Shown: positions 19,139 through 27,479 of the stretch, piece after piece
How positions within the stretch are numbered: position 1 is the first letter of the stretch
Layout: each line of letters opens with the position of its first letter
Source of the DNA: Saprospiraceae bacterium
GTDB lineage: Bacteria; Bacteroidota; Bacteroidia; Chitinophagales; Saprospiraceae
Assembly (NCBI GenBank): GCA_028279185.1
Contig: JANQSS010000169.1
Coordinates: forward strand, 41,164-105,163
Reading direction: 5' to 3'
DNA: 64,000 nucleotides
The notes under the pieces: model-generated
The model's input: the letters and a program-made list of their open reading frames with translations, nothing else
Databases searched by the model: none
Told to the model about the DNA's origin: nothing
Made by a program: the position numbers and the translations under genes

Positions 19139-19918
19139 ATGACATTACCGATACACTGTAGAAGACTAAAGCAGTTGAGAGAAGAGCTTAATTTAACGCA
19201 GGTGGCTTTTGCCAAAACGCTTGGAATAGGTAGCACAACCACAGAATACGAGCGGGGGCGAACTAAGTTGACAGGTGAAATCGTGTGGCGGTTGTACAAC
19301 ATGTATAATATCAACCCCGATTGGCTATACGGAGAAAGCGAGCAAAAACACGTTGAAGACAAAAGTTTAACGAAGGAGCTGGCCCCAAGTGTAGTCACAG
19401 TTGAAAATTCAGGGTTTGAAAATATTTTAATGGTCAGTCATAAAGCTGCAGCTGGGTATGCCGGTAATTTAAATAATCAAGAGTTTTACGAGCAGTTACC
19501 TGCATTCTCCTTTCCTATTCCAGAATATAGGAATGCCACATATAGATGCTTCCAGGTTGAGGGTCAGAGCATGATGCCTACCATTCATCCACATGACTGG
19601 GTAATAACGAAGGCTATTGAAAATTTAGATCAAATAAAAAACAACAATATTTATGTAGTTGTTGATGATGAAGGAATACGCATCAAACGAGTATATAACG
19701 AAAAAAAAGCACGTTGCTTATTTCTCCTATCAATCAATACTGCATTTGAACAAGAAACTGTAAAGTATGATAACGTCATCGAAGTATGGGAGTTTCATAG
19801 TAAATTGACTAAAGAATTAATAGCAGATTCGCAAGAATTTAAGCTCGACACGATATATAAGGATATTAAACAAATCAAGAAAAAATTATCTGACGCTTTT
19901 CCCGCCGAAAACGTATAA
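19139..19918 (+). CDS. LexA-like HTH-S24 repressor (XRE helix-turn-helix plus self-cleaving peptidase)
   Basis: 259 residues. An N-terminal XRE/Cro-type helix-turn-helix (about 7-65, LREELNLTQVAFAKTLGIGS) is joined to an S24 LexA/CI-type peptidase domain. The catalytic Ser144 (EGQSMMPTIHPHDWV) and Lys183 (GIRIKRV) are present, and an Ala-Gly bond suitable for self-cleavage lies in AAAGYAG (103-109). Such proteins repress damage-response genes and cleave themselves when RecA filaments form. It is divergent from dinB-DUF72-dnaE across an iteron operator and probably controls both that operon and itself. A phage-type CI origin is possible, but no other phage genes are nearby. Confidence 0.88.
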   Translation: MTLPIHCRRLKQLREELNLTQVAFAKTLGIGSTTTEYERGRTKLTGEIVWRLYNMYNINPDWLYGESEQKHVEDKSLTKELAPSVVTVENSGFENILMVSHKAAAGYAGNLNNQEFYEQLPAFSFPIPEYRNATYRCFQVEGQSMMPTIHPHDWVITKAIENLDQIKNNNIYVVVDDEGIRIKRVYNEKKARCLFLLSINTAFEQETVKYDNVIEVWEFHSKLTKELIADSQEFKLDTIYKDIKQIKKKLSDAFPAENV

Positions 19919-19922
19919 TTAG

Positions 19923-20017
19923 TAATGATCTATGAAGGGAGTACTTTTTTTAAATATTCCTGCAGCCATCGATATACGAGTCATACCTACTCTACAAATC
20001 TTCCATCTCCATGCTCC
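19923..20017 (+). repeat. Degenerate direct repeat, copy 1
   Basis: About 95 bp nearly matching 23212-23313 in the same orientation. Shared blocks include atgaagggagtact, taaatattcctgc, gccatc, ctactctacaaatcttccat and a final tcc. Copy 1 lies right after the LexA-like gene; the copies bracket the beta-helix T9SS gene. An ATG at 19932 opens 67 codons through this copy with no recognisable family. In copy 2 one T is missing and the same frame stops after six codons, so conserved coding is unlikely. Confidence 0.7.
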
Positions 20018-20191
20018 AATTGTACAATTCAGGTTTAATCATTGGAAATTTGAAGATGAATTGCCTTCCTTAATACCTGTATGCCAGCCTTATGATCAAG
20101 CGCTTCGCCGGATGAACTCTATACTGAAATCATGAGCTCAAATACAACAGTTATGCGTCATATAATGACAGGATTATTATCATCAAATGAT

Positions 20192-20228
20192 ATTGCCAGT
20201 CATACCAAACAAAGGTATAACTGGCAAT
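20192..20228. terminator. Hairpin terminator of the beta-helix T9SS gene
   Basis: A long inverted repeat (ATTGCCAGT-C-ATACC, loop, GGTAT-A-ACTGGCAAT) forms a 14-pair stem with one mismatch, 25 bp past the stop of the minus-strand gene ending at 20253. The T-tract is weak on both sides, so this may be a processing or stabilising hairpin instead of a classic intrinsic terminator. Confidence 0.55.
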
Positions 20229-20252
20229 TTATAATATATTAAAAATTTAAGC

Positions 20253-22865
20253 TTACTTGATCACAATCAATGATTTGATCACATATTCTTGTGTATGCGT
20301 CTTCATATGAACAAAGTACATACCAGGAGCCCAATCACTCACATCAATCATTAAATCTCCCTTTTGCTGAACATGAATCCTACCTACCTGTTGACCAAAG
20401 TCATTGTAAATTTCAATGTCCTTTAGCTTTTCAATGTCCTTTGAAGAAATTATGAAATTTGTCATAGTTGGATTCGGAGCAAGGAGAAATGCATTTTCAT
20501 GAATGTTCTCCTCAGCAGCTACTCTAAAACCAGATCCACCACCAGAAGTATTTGCTTCCCAACAAGGATCGACACAAGAGTAACCTGAGACTTCCGAGCC
20601 ATCGTTATCCACCGTCACATCTGAGCTGACATTTAATGGATTGTACGGGTAATTCGAAAACCCTACCTCATAAACTATAGGAACATCAGATTCAATGTCA
20701 TAGTTGAGGTATTCGTCCCCCATTGCATGATCCCATTGATTTCCCGTATAAGTTTGAATTGGCATTGGATTATTTACATAAAAAATACCCCAATCTCCTC
20801 GTCCCTTGAATGTATTACTCTCTAATGTCAGTGGTTGCATTGACGACCTAAATGCAATGGCATTTCCTTGATAAAAGATATTACAAGTGACATAGATATC
20901 CTGGGAACTTTCAGCGGTGAACCCAAAGGCATCCCTACAATCTCTATCCAAATGAACCGAATTTTCATTAAAGGTTACATTCTCTGATACAAAACCCTCT
21001 GTTTGATTATAGAGTTCGTTGCATTCGATATCAACGTTTTGTGTATTCTGCATATAAATTGAATAATTGCAACACTCCGCTTGGATCAAGTTGTTAAAAA
21101 TTTCAGCATTTGCCGATGTTGTCTCGGATTCTCGTCCTTCTATTTGGATTCCCGTATTAAGCGTCGTCGAGCGATGTAATGTATTAGATTCTATGGTATA
21201 GGCGTTGCTTGCTTCCTCAAGATCAAGAAAGATTCCAAAACGACTGAGTCCGAGTATAAATTCATTGTCCTTAATATTGATATTGCAATTATAAGCCTCA
21301 GGATTGACAACCATAGCCCAGCCTCCTACAAGTTCACACTGATTTAAATCAAAAAAGGAGCTATTACGTACTAGGATATTAAAACTACTTTGGGCGTAAT
21401 TCGTACAGATTAATTTACTTCGTCTACATGTGACATCTCCGCGACTATTCATACAGTAGAAACTGGCTTCTACATCGGCACCGTCTATATTACATTTAGT
21501 GTCTTCGAAAGTATATCCTCTAGTGGCATTTCGAATCACATCGCTGACTAAGTTGTCTGAATTATTCGCTATAGTGTTAAATAATTCGGCATTGTAAAAT
21601 TCGTACACATGATCTACATTAACAAAGGTATTATGAAATGACCTAAAATGCACTTTCCGTTTGACAGTATGTGGAGAAATATAAATTCCTTTAATGCCTT
21701 GTTCAATGCAATTGTATAGTAGTCTATGTCGATGATCGTTACTAGTAGTAGTATGAGATTGATCGGAATCAAATTTAATCAGTGTTTCAAAATTTCTTAT
21801 ATAATTTAATTGGATAAGTGCCTTCGTTCGTTCTTTAAATACGATACCGTTCCATGAATCATTGGTGCATGAGACGATCTGATTACCGGACAGCACAATT
21901 CCCTGATCGTCCAACACAATTATTTCAGCATTAGGCATCATGATTATTTTGCTATTACGAATGTCCAGTGGTACATCTACCGTAAGTGTACCTGTAATTT
22001 TGAAACACTTATTATTAAAAAAATTAGGTGACCCGTTATCGGCGAGGACTTCGCTCCAAAGTTCATTGTCTATTTCGATGCAAGGTGCAATGGTATTACA
22101 GTCGATGCACGATGTTAGCTGCAACTGTGTACTATATTCCGTATCCCCGGTAATACATGTGGTTTGAGAAGACAGACCAAGAATAATCTTATGTCGTATA
22201 GGACAGGCATATACTTTTGGGTCAATTGTCAAGTCGACAGTGGCACATCCACCTGCCGGTACAATTACAGACGATGGCAGTGAAACAAGACCAATTGGTA
22301 TTTGGCTGCCAAATTGACCTGTGAGCCATGCATGTAGGTCGATAGTAATTGGGCTGTTGGCGTCTGAACAAATAGTATATGTGATAATAATATTGCCCTC
22401 ACGACAAGGCGTGTCTTGCGTATTAGTGACTGTAATGTCTGGTGGCTGGATACTTCCAGGTCCTGGGAGCGTATCACAATAAGTATCCGAACAACCAAGG
22501 TAATTAGTTACAGTCAGACAGAGTTCGCCACCGGCCGAAAGATTAACAATGTCATACGGATGGCAAGGTAAGACCGGTCCAGTCAAGAAATAGGGAATGG
22601 ACTCTGAAGTAAACGTTTGACAATTATACGTCCACTCATAGGACATAATAGAGGTGCCTTCTCCGGGGTCACTAGTGCTGCAAATATATCCGATGGAAGT
22701 TTGCTGACCTGAGGGTTCACATGTTATAATTTCAGTATCATCGCAACTATTGAATTCAAACATAGCTGTCGGCAGAAATGTTGTATCACAGCCACCACAT
22801 GTTTGACCTGTTGAGAGGCCTACTGAAAAAATCAGAATAATGGGCAGAAATATTAATTGCTTCAT
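20253..22865 (-). CDS. Secreted parallel beta-helix protein with T9SS type A sorting domain
   Basis: 870 residues from the preferred ATG at 22865, which starts directly at the signal peptide (MKQLIFLPIILIFSVGLSTGQ); an in-frame ATG at 22898 would add 11 residues. A cysteine-rich N-terminal region (about 25-270) with Ig-like strands is followed by a long right-handed beta-helix (about 280-760), marked by recurrent Asn/Ile ladders such as INIKDNEFIL, IFNNLIQAECC, VDIECNELYNQT and TFNENSVHLDRDC. The last about 80 residues are a T9SS type A sorting domain (LLAPNPTMTNFII ... IYNDFGQQVG ... GMYFVHMKT). It would cross the outer membrane by T9SS and be anchored or released. Beta-helices of this kind often bind or cut polysaccharides; no catalytic residues are identified here. 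Confidence 0.85.
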   Translation of the reverse strand: MKQLIFLPIILIFSVGLSTGQTCGGCDTTFLPTAMFEFNSCDDTEIITCEPSGQQTSIGYICSTSDPGEGTSIMSYEWTYNCQTFTSESIPYFLTGPVLPCHPYDIVNLSAGGELCLTVTNYLGCSDTYCDTLPGPGSIQPPDITVTNTQDTPCREGNIIITYTICSDANSPITIDLHAWLTGQFGSQIPIGLVSLPSSVIVPAGGCATVDLTIDPKVYACPIRHKIILGLSSQTTCITGDTEYSTQLQLTSCIDCNTIAPCIEIDNELWSEVLADNGSPNFFNNKCFKITGTLTVDVPLDIRNSKIIMMPNAEIIVLDDQGIVLSGNQIVSCTNDSWNGIVFKERTKALIQLNYIRNFETLIKFDSDQSHTTTSNDHRHRLLYNCIEQGIKGIYISPHTVKRKVHFRSFHNTFVNVDHVYEFYNAELFNTIANNSDNLVSDVIRNATRGYTFEDTKCNIDGADVEASFYCMNSRGDVTCRRSKLICTNYAQSSFNILVRNSSFFDLNQCELVGGWAMVVNPEAYNCNINIKDNEFILGLSRFGIFLDLEEASNAYTIESNTLHRSTTLNTGIQIEGRESETTSANAEIFNNLIQAECCNYSIYMQNTQNVDIECNELYNQTEGFVSENVTFNENSVHLDRDCRDAFGFTAESSQDIYVTCNIFYQGNAIAFRSSMQPLTLESNTFKGRGDWGIFYVNNPMPIQTYTGNQWDHAMGDEYLNYDIESDVPIVYEVGFSNYPYNPLNVSSDVTVDNDGSEVSGYSCVDPCWEANTSGGGSGFRVAAEENIHENAFLLAPNPTMTNFIISSKDIEKLKDIEIYNDFGQQVGRIHVQQKGDLMIDVSDWAPGMYFVHMKTHTQEYVIKSLIVIK

Positions 22866-23211
22866 AGGGAAAAAATTTTGGTTCGTAAATGGTCTCAAAT
22901 TAAATCAAGTAATTTTTTCATGTCTTCCATTTTCGTATATTTTGCGTGAAGTCCGTCAATTATCGTGTAAGTCTATATAAAATTTTAGTAGAAGAAATGG
23001 AGATTTAATGAATTCCAGACTCATGAAACATAATAAAGGCTTGGCACAAAATGACCCTCAAATACCGGGCATGAAATTCTAAAATTTATTATTGCGGAAA
23101 ATAGGAATAGGGAAACGGCAGTACAAAAAGTAAACGTAGACTTAATTGCTCATGACGGATAGAAAGCTGGAGCCCTCATCCGTACGATACGTCCTAAGGT
23201 ATTACATATAA

Positions 23212-23313
23212 TAATGATCCATGAAGGGAGTACTTTTTTAAATATTCCTGCCGCCATCAATATACTTGTCATAAGTCATACGCTACTCTACAAATCTTCC
23301 ATCCTTATGTTCC
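23212..23313 (+). repeat. Degenerate direct repeat, copy 2
   Basis: Partner of 19923-20017 in the same orientation, about 3.3 kb away. It differs by scattered substitutions, loss of one T in a T-run, and a small tandem gain (gtcataagtcatac where copy 1 has gtcatac). The flanks beyond the repeat are unrelated. Confidence 0.7.
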
Positions 23314-23668
23314 TACGGAGCTCTTCACTAATGCGCCGTAACACCAATAATTTCGACCTCGAAACCTATATGCTTCATACAACCTCTTAGCAAAATCATG
23401 TTTATGAATAAATTAAATTTTGTGCTCTTTTACTTCTTCTGTAACCGGTAAGCTCAGTCAGTGTATCACGGTACCCACTTTATTTCATGGGGTTGAAGAA
23501 TATTTTCAACAAATCACTTAAAAAACAAACACACGAAGAAATGCGCAGCACTGAATTCACATACTAGCCCGGTTCGTCAGATACCCATTACGTTCAAAAT
23601 AAGAAAATATGAAACCAAACGTACCGATTCTAAGGAAAGATTGTGTATTAACCCAACTATCAAGAGTA

Positions 23669-23682
23669 CCCGAGGCGGGAGT
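23669..23682 (-). repeat. Fragment duplicating the tRNA-Leu 3' end
   Basis: cccgaggcgggagt is identical to 23729-23742 inside tRNA-Leu, 60 bp downstream of the tRNA's own 3' end. The following bases can still fold a five-pair stem with a seven-base loop (AGGCG/CGCCT), like a T-arm, but the T-loop sequence is lost. It is read as a tRNA remnant or a short attachment-type duplication. Confidence 0.55.
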
Positions 23683-23726
23683 TACGCCTACGGCGCACGT
23701 GCTTCTCCTCCCTTGTGGTCACTTCG

Positions 23727-23810
23727 TGCCCGAGGCGGGAGTCGAACCCGCACGCCCTAAAGGACACATGGCCCTCAACCATGCCTGTCTACCAATTCCA
23801 GCACCCGGGC
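23727..23810 (-). tRNA. tRNA-Leu (anticodon GAG)
   Basis: 84 nt, read on the minus strand. The acceptor stem GCCCGGG pairs with CTCGGGC (one G-U), followed by discriminator A. The D-arm includes TGGTAGACA. The anticodon stem CATGG/CCATG encloses the loop TTGAGGG, giving anticodon GAG for CUC/CUU codons. The long variable arm (TGTCCTTTAGGGCGT) makes it class II, and the T-arm is GCGGG-TTCGACT-CCCGC. CCA is not encoded. A TATATTTG -7 element lies just upstream. Confidence 0.95.
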
Positions 23811-23826
23811 GGTGCGAAATGCGCGG

Positions 23827-23834
23827 CAAATATA
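23827..23834 (-). promoter_or_regulatory. -7 element of the tRNA-Leu promoter
   Basis: TATATTTG on the minus strand matches TANNTTTG and ends 16 bp before the mature 5' end of tRNA-Leu, a suitable distance for a short leader. It lies just past the stop codon of the EamA gene at 23853. No clear -33 element is seen, so read-through from the EamA gene is also possible. Confidence 0.45.
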
Positions 23835-23852
23835 CATGATTGACTACAATCT

Positions 23853-24734
23853 CTATGTCTTTTTACGTAAGGCCATAACATTACCAAGAATAATGCAAAG
23901 AATTCCTACACCTGCATAAATATCGGGTCGATATCCTTCAAAAATTGTCGAAATCGTAAGGGCAATTACAGGAACAAGAACTATCGCGTAGGCGGCCTTG
24001 CCCGGTCCAATTTTTCCGATCAACGTGAGATAGGCGGTAAAAGCGATAACCGAACCAACAACAGCAAGGTATATTAGTGACAAGATGTAAGGCAGTGATG
24101 TGTCAAAATTCAATGATTTACCGAGAATAAGAGCAATCAATATCATTGTCGAACTTCCATATAACATCCCTAAAGCATTTGTAGAAAGGACGGGCAATTT
24201 TAACTTTCTTTGAATATGGGCTGATGTAATGTTTCCCAGAGATGCAAAAACAATCGACACCAGGCAGAATAATAATCCTTTGAGTTGATCATTACTCACT
24301 GAAAAATGTTCGAACTCCGCTTGATAAATTAAAACGGTACCTATTATTCCGGCGATAGCTCCATAAATAACCCTACGATTGATTTTATCTCCTAGAAGAA
24401 TAAAACCAAAAAATAAATTCAAAAAAATGAGTGTGGAAAATGCCACGGCAACAAGGCCACTGCTAAGATACTGCTCAGCCTGATAAACAAACCAATAATT
24501 AAATCCAAAAAGTAACATGCCTTGTAAAGCAATAAAACCATGCTCTTTTCGTGAAAAATTCATTTCAATTTTTCGGATTCGCAAAAACAGGAAAAGCAAT
24601 CCACCTGCTAGTCCAAATCGATAGGCCACTGATACGATAGGGTCCACAACTCCCAATTGATAGGTTATAACATACCATGTAGAGCCCCAAATAAGTGCAG
24701 GCAGAAGAAATAAAATGAAATTACTATTTTTCAT
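23853..24734 (-). CDS. EamA-family (drug/metabolite) transporter
   Basis: 293 residues with about ten membrane helices arranged as two repeated EamA units of five (residues 5-140 and 150-290). The family's opening signature LLPALIWGSTWYVITYQLG is present, as is the second-repeat AIVLVPVIALTISTIFEGYRP near the end. Such inner-membrane proteins export amino acids, metabolites or drugs; the substrate cannot be read from sequence. It is encoded just upstream of tRNA-Leu on the same strand. The start is the ATG directly before the first hydrophobic helix. Confidence 0.9.
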   Translation of the reverse strand: MKNSNFILFLLPALIWGSTWYVITYQLGVVDPIVSVAYRFGLAGGLLFLFLRIRKIEMNFSRKEHGFIALQGMLLFGFNYWFVYQAEQYLSSGLVAVAFSTLIFLNLFFGFILLGDKINRRVIYGAIAGIIGTVLIYQAEFEHFSVSNDQLKGLLFCLVSIVFASLGNITSAHIQRKLKLPVLSTNALGMLYGSSTMILIALILGKSLNFDTSLPYILSLIYLAVVGSVIAFTAYLTLIGKIGPGKAAYAIVLVPVIALTISTIFEGYRPDIYAGVGILCIILGNVMALRKKT

Positions 24735-25048
24735 TTTTACGTCTTTTTAGAATAATACTTTCATTTTTACCTCTCAACTTCAAGTATTTTACTGGCATAT
24801 GAATATCAGGTGTATTTATCGGTCAATTTATATTTAATTATAATTTTTATCGACTTTATAACGGCTTATATAAGGACATGTTCAGTCCAATAATCAATTT
24901 TCAGGTAGTCCAATAAATGCTGGACAATGATTGTTGTTAATTATTATTTAAAGTTTTGGGCAAACAGTCTATTTCAGCTAACTTCAAGGATATCGCTCAC
25001 TTCCAGTCCGCCCTTCTAAAATTAATTTATCACTTAAAATCAAATGAA
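24735..25048. other. Divergent intergenic region upstream of EamA and DUF2911 genes
   Basis: 314 bp. It holds two direct copies of AGTCCAATAA (near 24885 and 24906); the second opens an inverted repeat GTCCA-N8-TGGAC that could be an operator. No TANNTTTG element is placed convincingly for either gene. The frame of the DUF2911 gene extends upstream to a TTG at 24956, but that extension has no signal-peptide character. Confidence 0.4.
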
Positions 25049-26119
25049 ATGAGTATGATGAAACATGTATCTTATTCGATGTCGCTATTTGTGCTGATGG
25101 TTCTATTTCAGTCTACAAATCAAGCTCAGACGCTGACACTACCGCGTGTAAGCCAATATGCTGAAGTCAGTCAGCGTGTAGGTCTGACAGATATTACAAT
25201 TCAATATCATAGCCCTGGTGCAAATGGCAGAGAAATTTGGGGTGCGCTCGTACCATATAATCTGGTATGGCGGGCAGGGGCGAACGAAAACACACTAATA
25301 TCGTTTTCGAGTGACGTCAAAGTAGGAAATTCGGACTTGGCTGCTGGTACGTATGGTCTCTATATGGTTCCTAATCCGGAATCTGTAGATATTATCTTTT
25401 CAAAAGCAACAAAGAATTGGGGCACTGTGGCACCAACAGAAGAGCAGATTGCTGCACGAATCACAGTAAAACCAATTTCTGTTGATCACCAGGAGTGGTT
25501 AAGCTATGATTTTACGAATAGAGGTGGAAGTGAAGTAACCGCTGCACTCAACTGGTCCACGTGGTCGATTCCGTTTAGCATTACAGTCAATGTATCCGAA
25601 ACGGTGCTAAGCTCTATGCGCGCAGAATTGAATGGTCTACCAGGCTTCGGGTATCTGGGTCGTGAGCAAGCAGCTCGATATTGCCTGCAAAACGCTGTCG
25701 CACTTGATGAGGCTATGGCATGGATAGATGGAAGTATCAATTCGGAAAAGCGATTCAGCAATCTTAGTGTAAAAGCGGGATTACTGAAGAAGCTCGGTAA
25801 AATGGATGAGTCTGAAAAAATAATGAAAGAAGCACTCGCGATCTCAACACCGAATCAAATGAACTTCTATGGTTACCAGTTATTGAACAGCGGCGATGCA
25901 AAAGGCGCCACTTCGATCTTTTTGGAAAACATTGAAAGAACGCCGAAATCACATCCATTTTATTGGGGTTTTGTCGACAGTGTAGGTGAAGGCTATCTTA
26001 AGCAAGGTGATCACCAAAATGCTTTGAAATACTATAAAATGGCTAAGGATCATGCCCCAGACAACCGGCATGCCTACCTGGATGATGTCATTAAGCGTAT
26101 CATGGACAAACAACAATAA
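25049..26119 (+). CDS. DUF2911 domain protein with TPR-like C-terminus
   Basis: 356 residues from the ATG at 25049, chosen because it places the signal peptide (MMKHVSYSMSLFVLMVLFQSTNQAQ) at the very N-terminus. The DUF2911 domain (about 25-170) shows its hallmarks: LPRVSQYAEVSQRVGLTDITIQY, GREIWGALVPYN, VWRAGANENTLISFSSDV, and AAGTYGLYMVP. The C-terminal half carries tetratricopeptide-like helices (KKLGKMDESEKIMKEAL, GDHQNALKYYKMAKDHAPDN). The domain is widespread in Bacteroidota and periplasmic by its signal; its function is unknown. It is monocistronic. Confidence 0.85.
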   Translation: MSMMKHVSYSMSLFVLMVLFQSTNQAQTLTLPRVSQYAEVSQRVGLTDITIQYHSPGANGREIWGALVPYNLVWRAGANENTLISFSSDVKVGNSDLAAGTYGLYMVPNPESVDIIFSKATKNWGTVAPTEEQIAARITVKPISVDHQEWLSYDFTNRGGSEVTAALNWSTWSIPFSITVNVSETVLSSMRAELNGLPGFGYLGREQAARYCLQNAVALDEAMAWIDGSINSEKRFSNLSVKAGLLKKLGKMDESEKIMKEALAISTPNQMNFYGYQLLNSGDAKGATSIFLENIERTPKSHPFYWGFVDSVGEGYLKQGDHQNALKYYKMAKDHAPDNRHAYLDDVIKRIMDKQQ

Positions 26120-26247
26120 AAGGTATTGGTGTAGCCTGGTATTGGTGTAGCCTAATGTATCTCCTTGGAAAATTGCTACTTAAACATTTAATTTTCACAA
26201 TATGAAGATTCGCTGCGAAAATATAGAAAAACATATTAAAAAAATAT

Positions 26248-26255
26248 TACATTTG
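26248..26255 (+). promoter_or_regulatory. -7 element ahead of a tiny membrane ORF
   Basis: TACATTTG matches TANNTTTG and ends 25 bp before the ATG at 26281. No clear -33 TTTG is seen at the right distance. Confidence 0.4.
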
Positions 26256-26280
26256 TAATTCATCTAATAAACAGTAAGTT

Positions 26281-26376
26281 ATGGATTTATTCATCCCTCT
26301 TGTAATCGCCTGTTCTGTTTTGCTTTTCTTCAGTTCTGCTATCACGGGTACACCGAAAGAAGCCGAAACTTCTTAA
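26281..26376 (+). CDS. Putative 31-residue single-pass membrane peptide
   Basis: The short frame encodes a peptide starting MDLFIPLVIACSVLLFF and ending PKEAETS. About 20 hydrophobic residues form one possible membrane helix, followed by a short charged tail. It is preceded at a suitable distance by a TANNTTTG element and followed, 200 bp on, by a strong terminator. No homologue is recognised. It might be a real small membrane protein or chance; the placement between a promoter-like element and a terminator is the main support. Confidence 0.3.
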   Translation: MDLFIPLVIACSVLLFFSSAITGTPKEAETS

Positions 26377-26580
26377 TATCGGATAAAGCCCTAAGGCTAA
26401 GAGGGTAATACATATGGGAAATAAACCTTATATTTGCTGTACCAATAGATTGGATCAACCGCTTCTAAAATGGACGAAGAAGTTGTTGAACAAACAAGTA
26501 AAAATCAATTATGATATGCTATACACTGCTTTTGCATGCAGTATAAAGGATTAGTTTTCTTATTTTATGACCTTAGTCGA
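26377..26580 (+). other. Possible 3' region or small RNA segment before the terminator
   Basis: About 200 bp following the tiny ORF. It contains a hairpin (ACTGC-N8-GCAGT, about 26527-26544) and then runs to the strong stem-loop at 26581. Very short frames (12-14 codons) are not convincing. If the upstream -7 element is active, the transcript would be about 340 nt. Confidence 0.3.
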
Positions 26581-26608
26581 AAAAGCCTATCTAATGAGAT
26601 AGGCTTTT
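26581..26608. terminator. Bidirectional intrinsic terminator
   Basis: Perfect 12-bp inverted repeat AAAAGCCTATCT / AGATAGGCTTTT with loop AATG. A/T-runs on both arms let it work both ways. It lies 12 bp past the stop of the minus-strand M48 gene, so it probably ends the paa-M48 transcription unit and any plus-strand transcript from the 26.3 kb region. Confidence 0.85.
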
Positions 26609-26620
26609 CGCATTTTAATA

Positions 26621-27448
26621 CTATTGACTAAGTTCAGCGGTCCACTTAACAATGGACTCCTGAATGCGTTCTCTTCGATTTTCCGGATTAGGATGTGTAC
26701 TGAAGAACTCAGGTTGTCTATTTGGTCCGGCGGCTCCCTCCAGAATATCCATGACTCCAATCATTTGTTGTGGATCATAACCCGCTTCCATCATAAATCT
26801 TATTCCCAGGTCATCAGATTGCAACTCCTGATCTCGACCATAGCTCATATTCACCAAATTGGCAATCATAGTCGCAGCCTGGGCCGTTCCATAATCGCCG
26901 GAAGCAATGACAGCCGCACCTGTAAGTCCTTGAGTTAATTCTTGCTTTGCAATTCGCTCTGCGCCGTGACGTGCTACAACATGTCCAATTTCGTGCCCTA
27001 GCACACCGGCTAACTGATCTTCACTTTTCAATTGACTGAATAGGGCCTCCGTAATAAATACTTGCCCACCGGGTAGAGCGAAGGCATTGATTGTCCTTGG
27101 GTCCGCCAATAAATGGAAATCATATTGATAGTTTGTTCGTCGGGCAATCGAGTTATCGACTAATTTATTTCCAACGCGCTTAACCAATTTTTGTGCTTCT
27201 GAACTTGGGTGTAGCCCGCCAAACTGTTGAATCATGCTCGGGGTTGATTGCAGGCCTAAGGCTATTTCCTGATCAACCGTCAAGCTGACATTCTGGCTTT
27301 CACCAAGTATTTCATTGTACTGTGATGTGGAGCAATATTTAAATAAGGCGAAGCCCGCTATAATCAACCCGATAATTAACGTCCCTTTATTGAAGCCTCG
27401 TCGTCTTCCATAAGGTCGTGCTTGTTGCGGATTTCTTCTGTATGCCAT
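26621..27448 (-). CDS. M48-family zinc metallopeptidase (BepA/LoiP-like)
   Basis: 275 residues. A basic N-terminus, rich in Arg and Gln, is followed by one membrane segment or uncleaved signal (about 22-37, TLIIGLIIAGFALFKY). A peptidase M48 domain follows with the zinc motif HEIGH at 152-156 and the third-ligand helix in ELQSDDLGIRFM. Family members act in the periplasm on outer-membrane proteins, as protease or chaperone. Here a substrate cannot be named. It follows the thiolase gene by 31 bp on the same strand and is followed by a strong terminator, so it is probably the last gene of the paa transcript, though functionally unrelated. Confidence 0.88.
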   Translation of the reverse strand: MAYRRNPQQARPYGRRRGFNKGTLIIGLIIAGFALFKYCSTSQYNEILGESQNVSLTVDQEIALGLQSTPSMIQQFGGLHPSSEAQKLVKRVGNKLVDNSIARRTNYQYDFHLLADPRTINAFALPGGQVFITEALFSQLKSEDQLAGVLGHEIGHVVARHGAERIAKQELTQGLTGAAVIASGDYGTAQAATMIANLVNMSYGRDQELQSDDLGIRFMMEAGYDPQQMIGVMDILEGAAGPNRQPEFFSTHPNPENRRERIQESIVKWTAELSQ

Positions 27449-27479
27449 AATGTTTATTTATTTGATGATGTCGGTATGC

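Larger units (their letters stand above)
22866..23726. other. Intergenic region, 0.86 kb, with decayed sequence
   Basis: No gene supported. It contains the second copy of the 95-bp direct repeat (23212-23313) and a 14-bp fragment matching the tRNA-Leu 3' end (23669-23682). An inverted pair ACGGAT/ATCCGT is found around 23155-23185. Plus-strand frames through 23609-23839 only read the antisense of the tRNA. The look is that of an eroded insertion site. Confidence 0.5.

Noticed and set aside
19139..19918. Phage origin for the HTH-S24 repressor
   Set aside because: No integrase, structural or lysis genes nearby; the divergent polymerase cassette explains it better as a damage-response repressor.
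19923..20017. Minus-strand reading VGMTRIS of repeat copy 1 resembling the DnaE C-terminus (MGMTRMS)
   Set aside because: The match is only a few residues, needs frameshifts and has no extended similarity, so a dnaE remnant cannot be claimed.
19932..20135. 67-codon frame after the LexA-like gene
   Set aside because: It runs through degenerate repeat copy 1; the same frame is broken by a one-base loss in copy 2, and no family is recognisable.
20210..20217. TACCTTTG on the minus strand as a promoter
   Set aside because: It lies in the loop and stem of the terminator hairpin downstream of a gene, with no gene start nearby; the 8-mer is expected by chance several times in the window.
23609..23839. 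Plus-strand 76-codon frame containing VPEAGVEPARPKG
   Set aside because: It is the antisense reading of tRNA-Leu, a frequent false gene; it only helped reveal the duplicated tRNA end.
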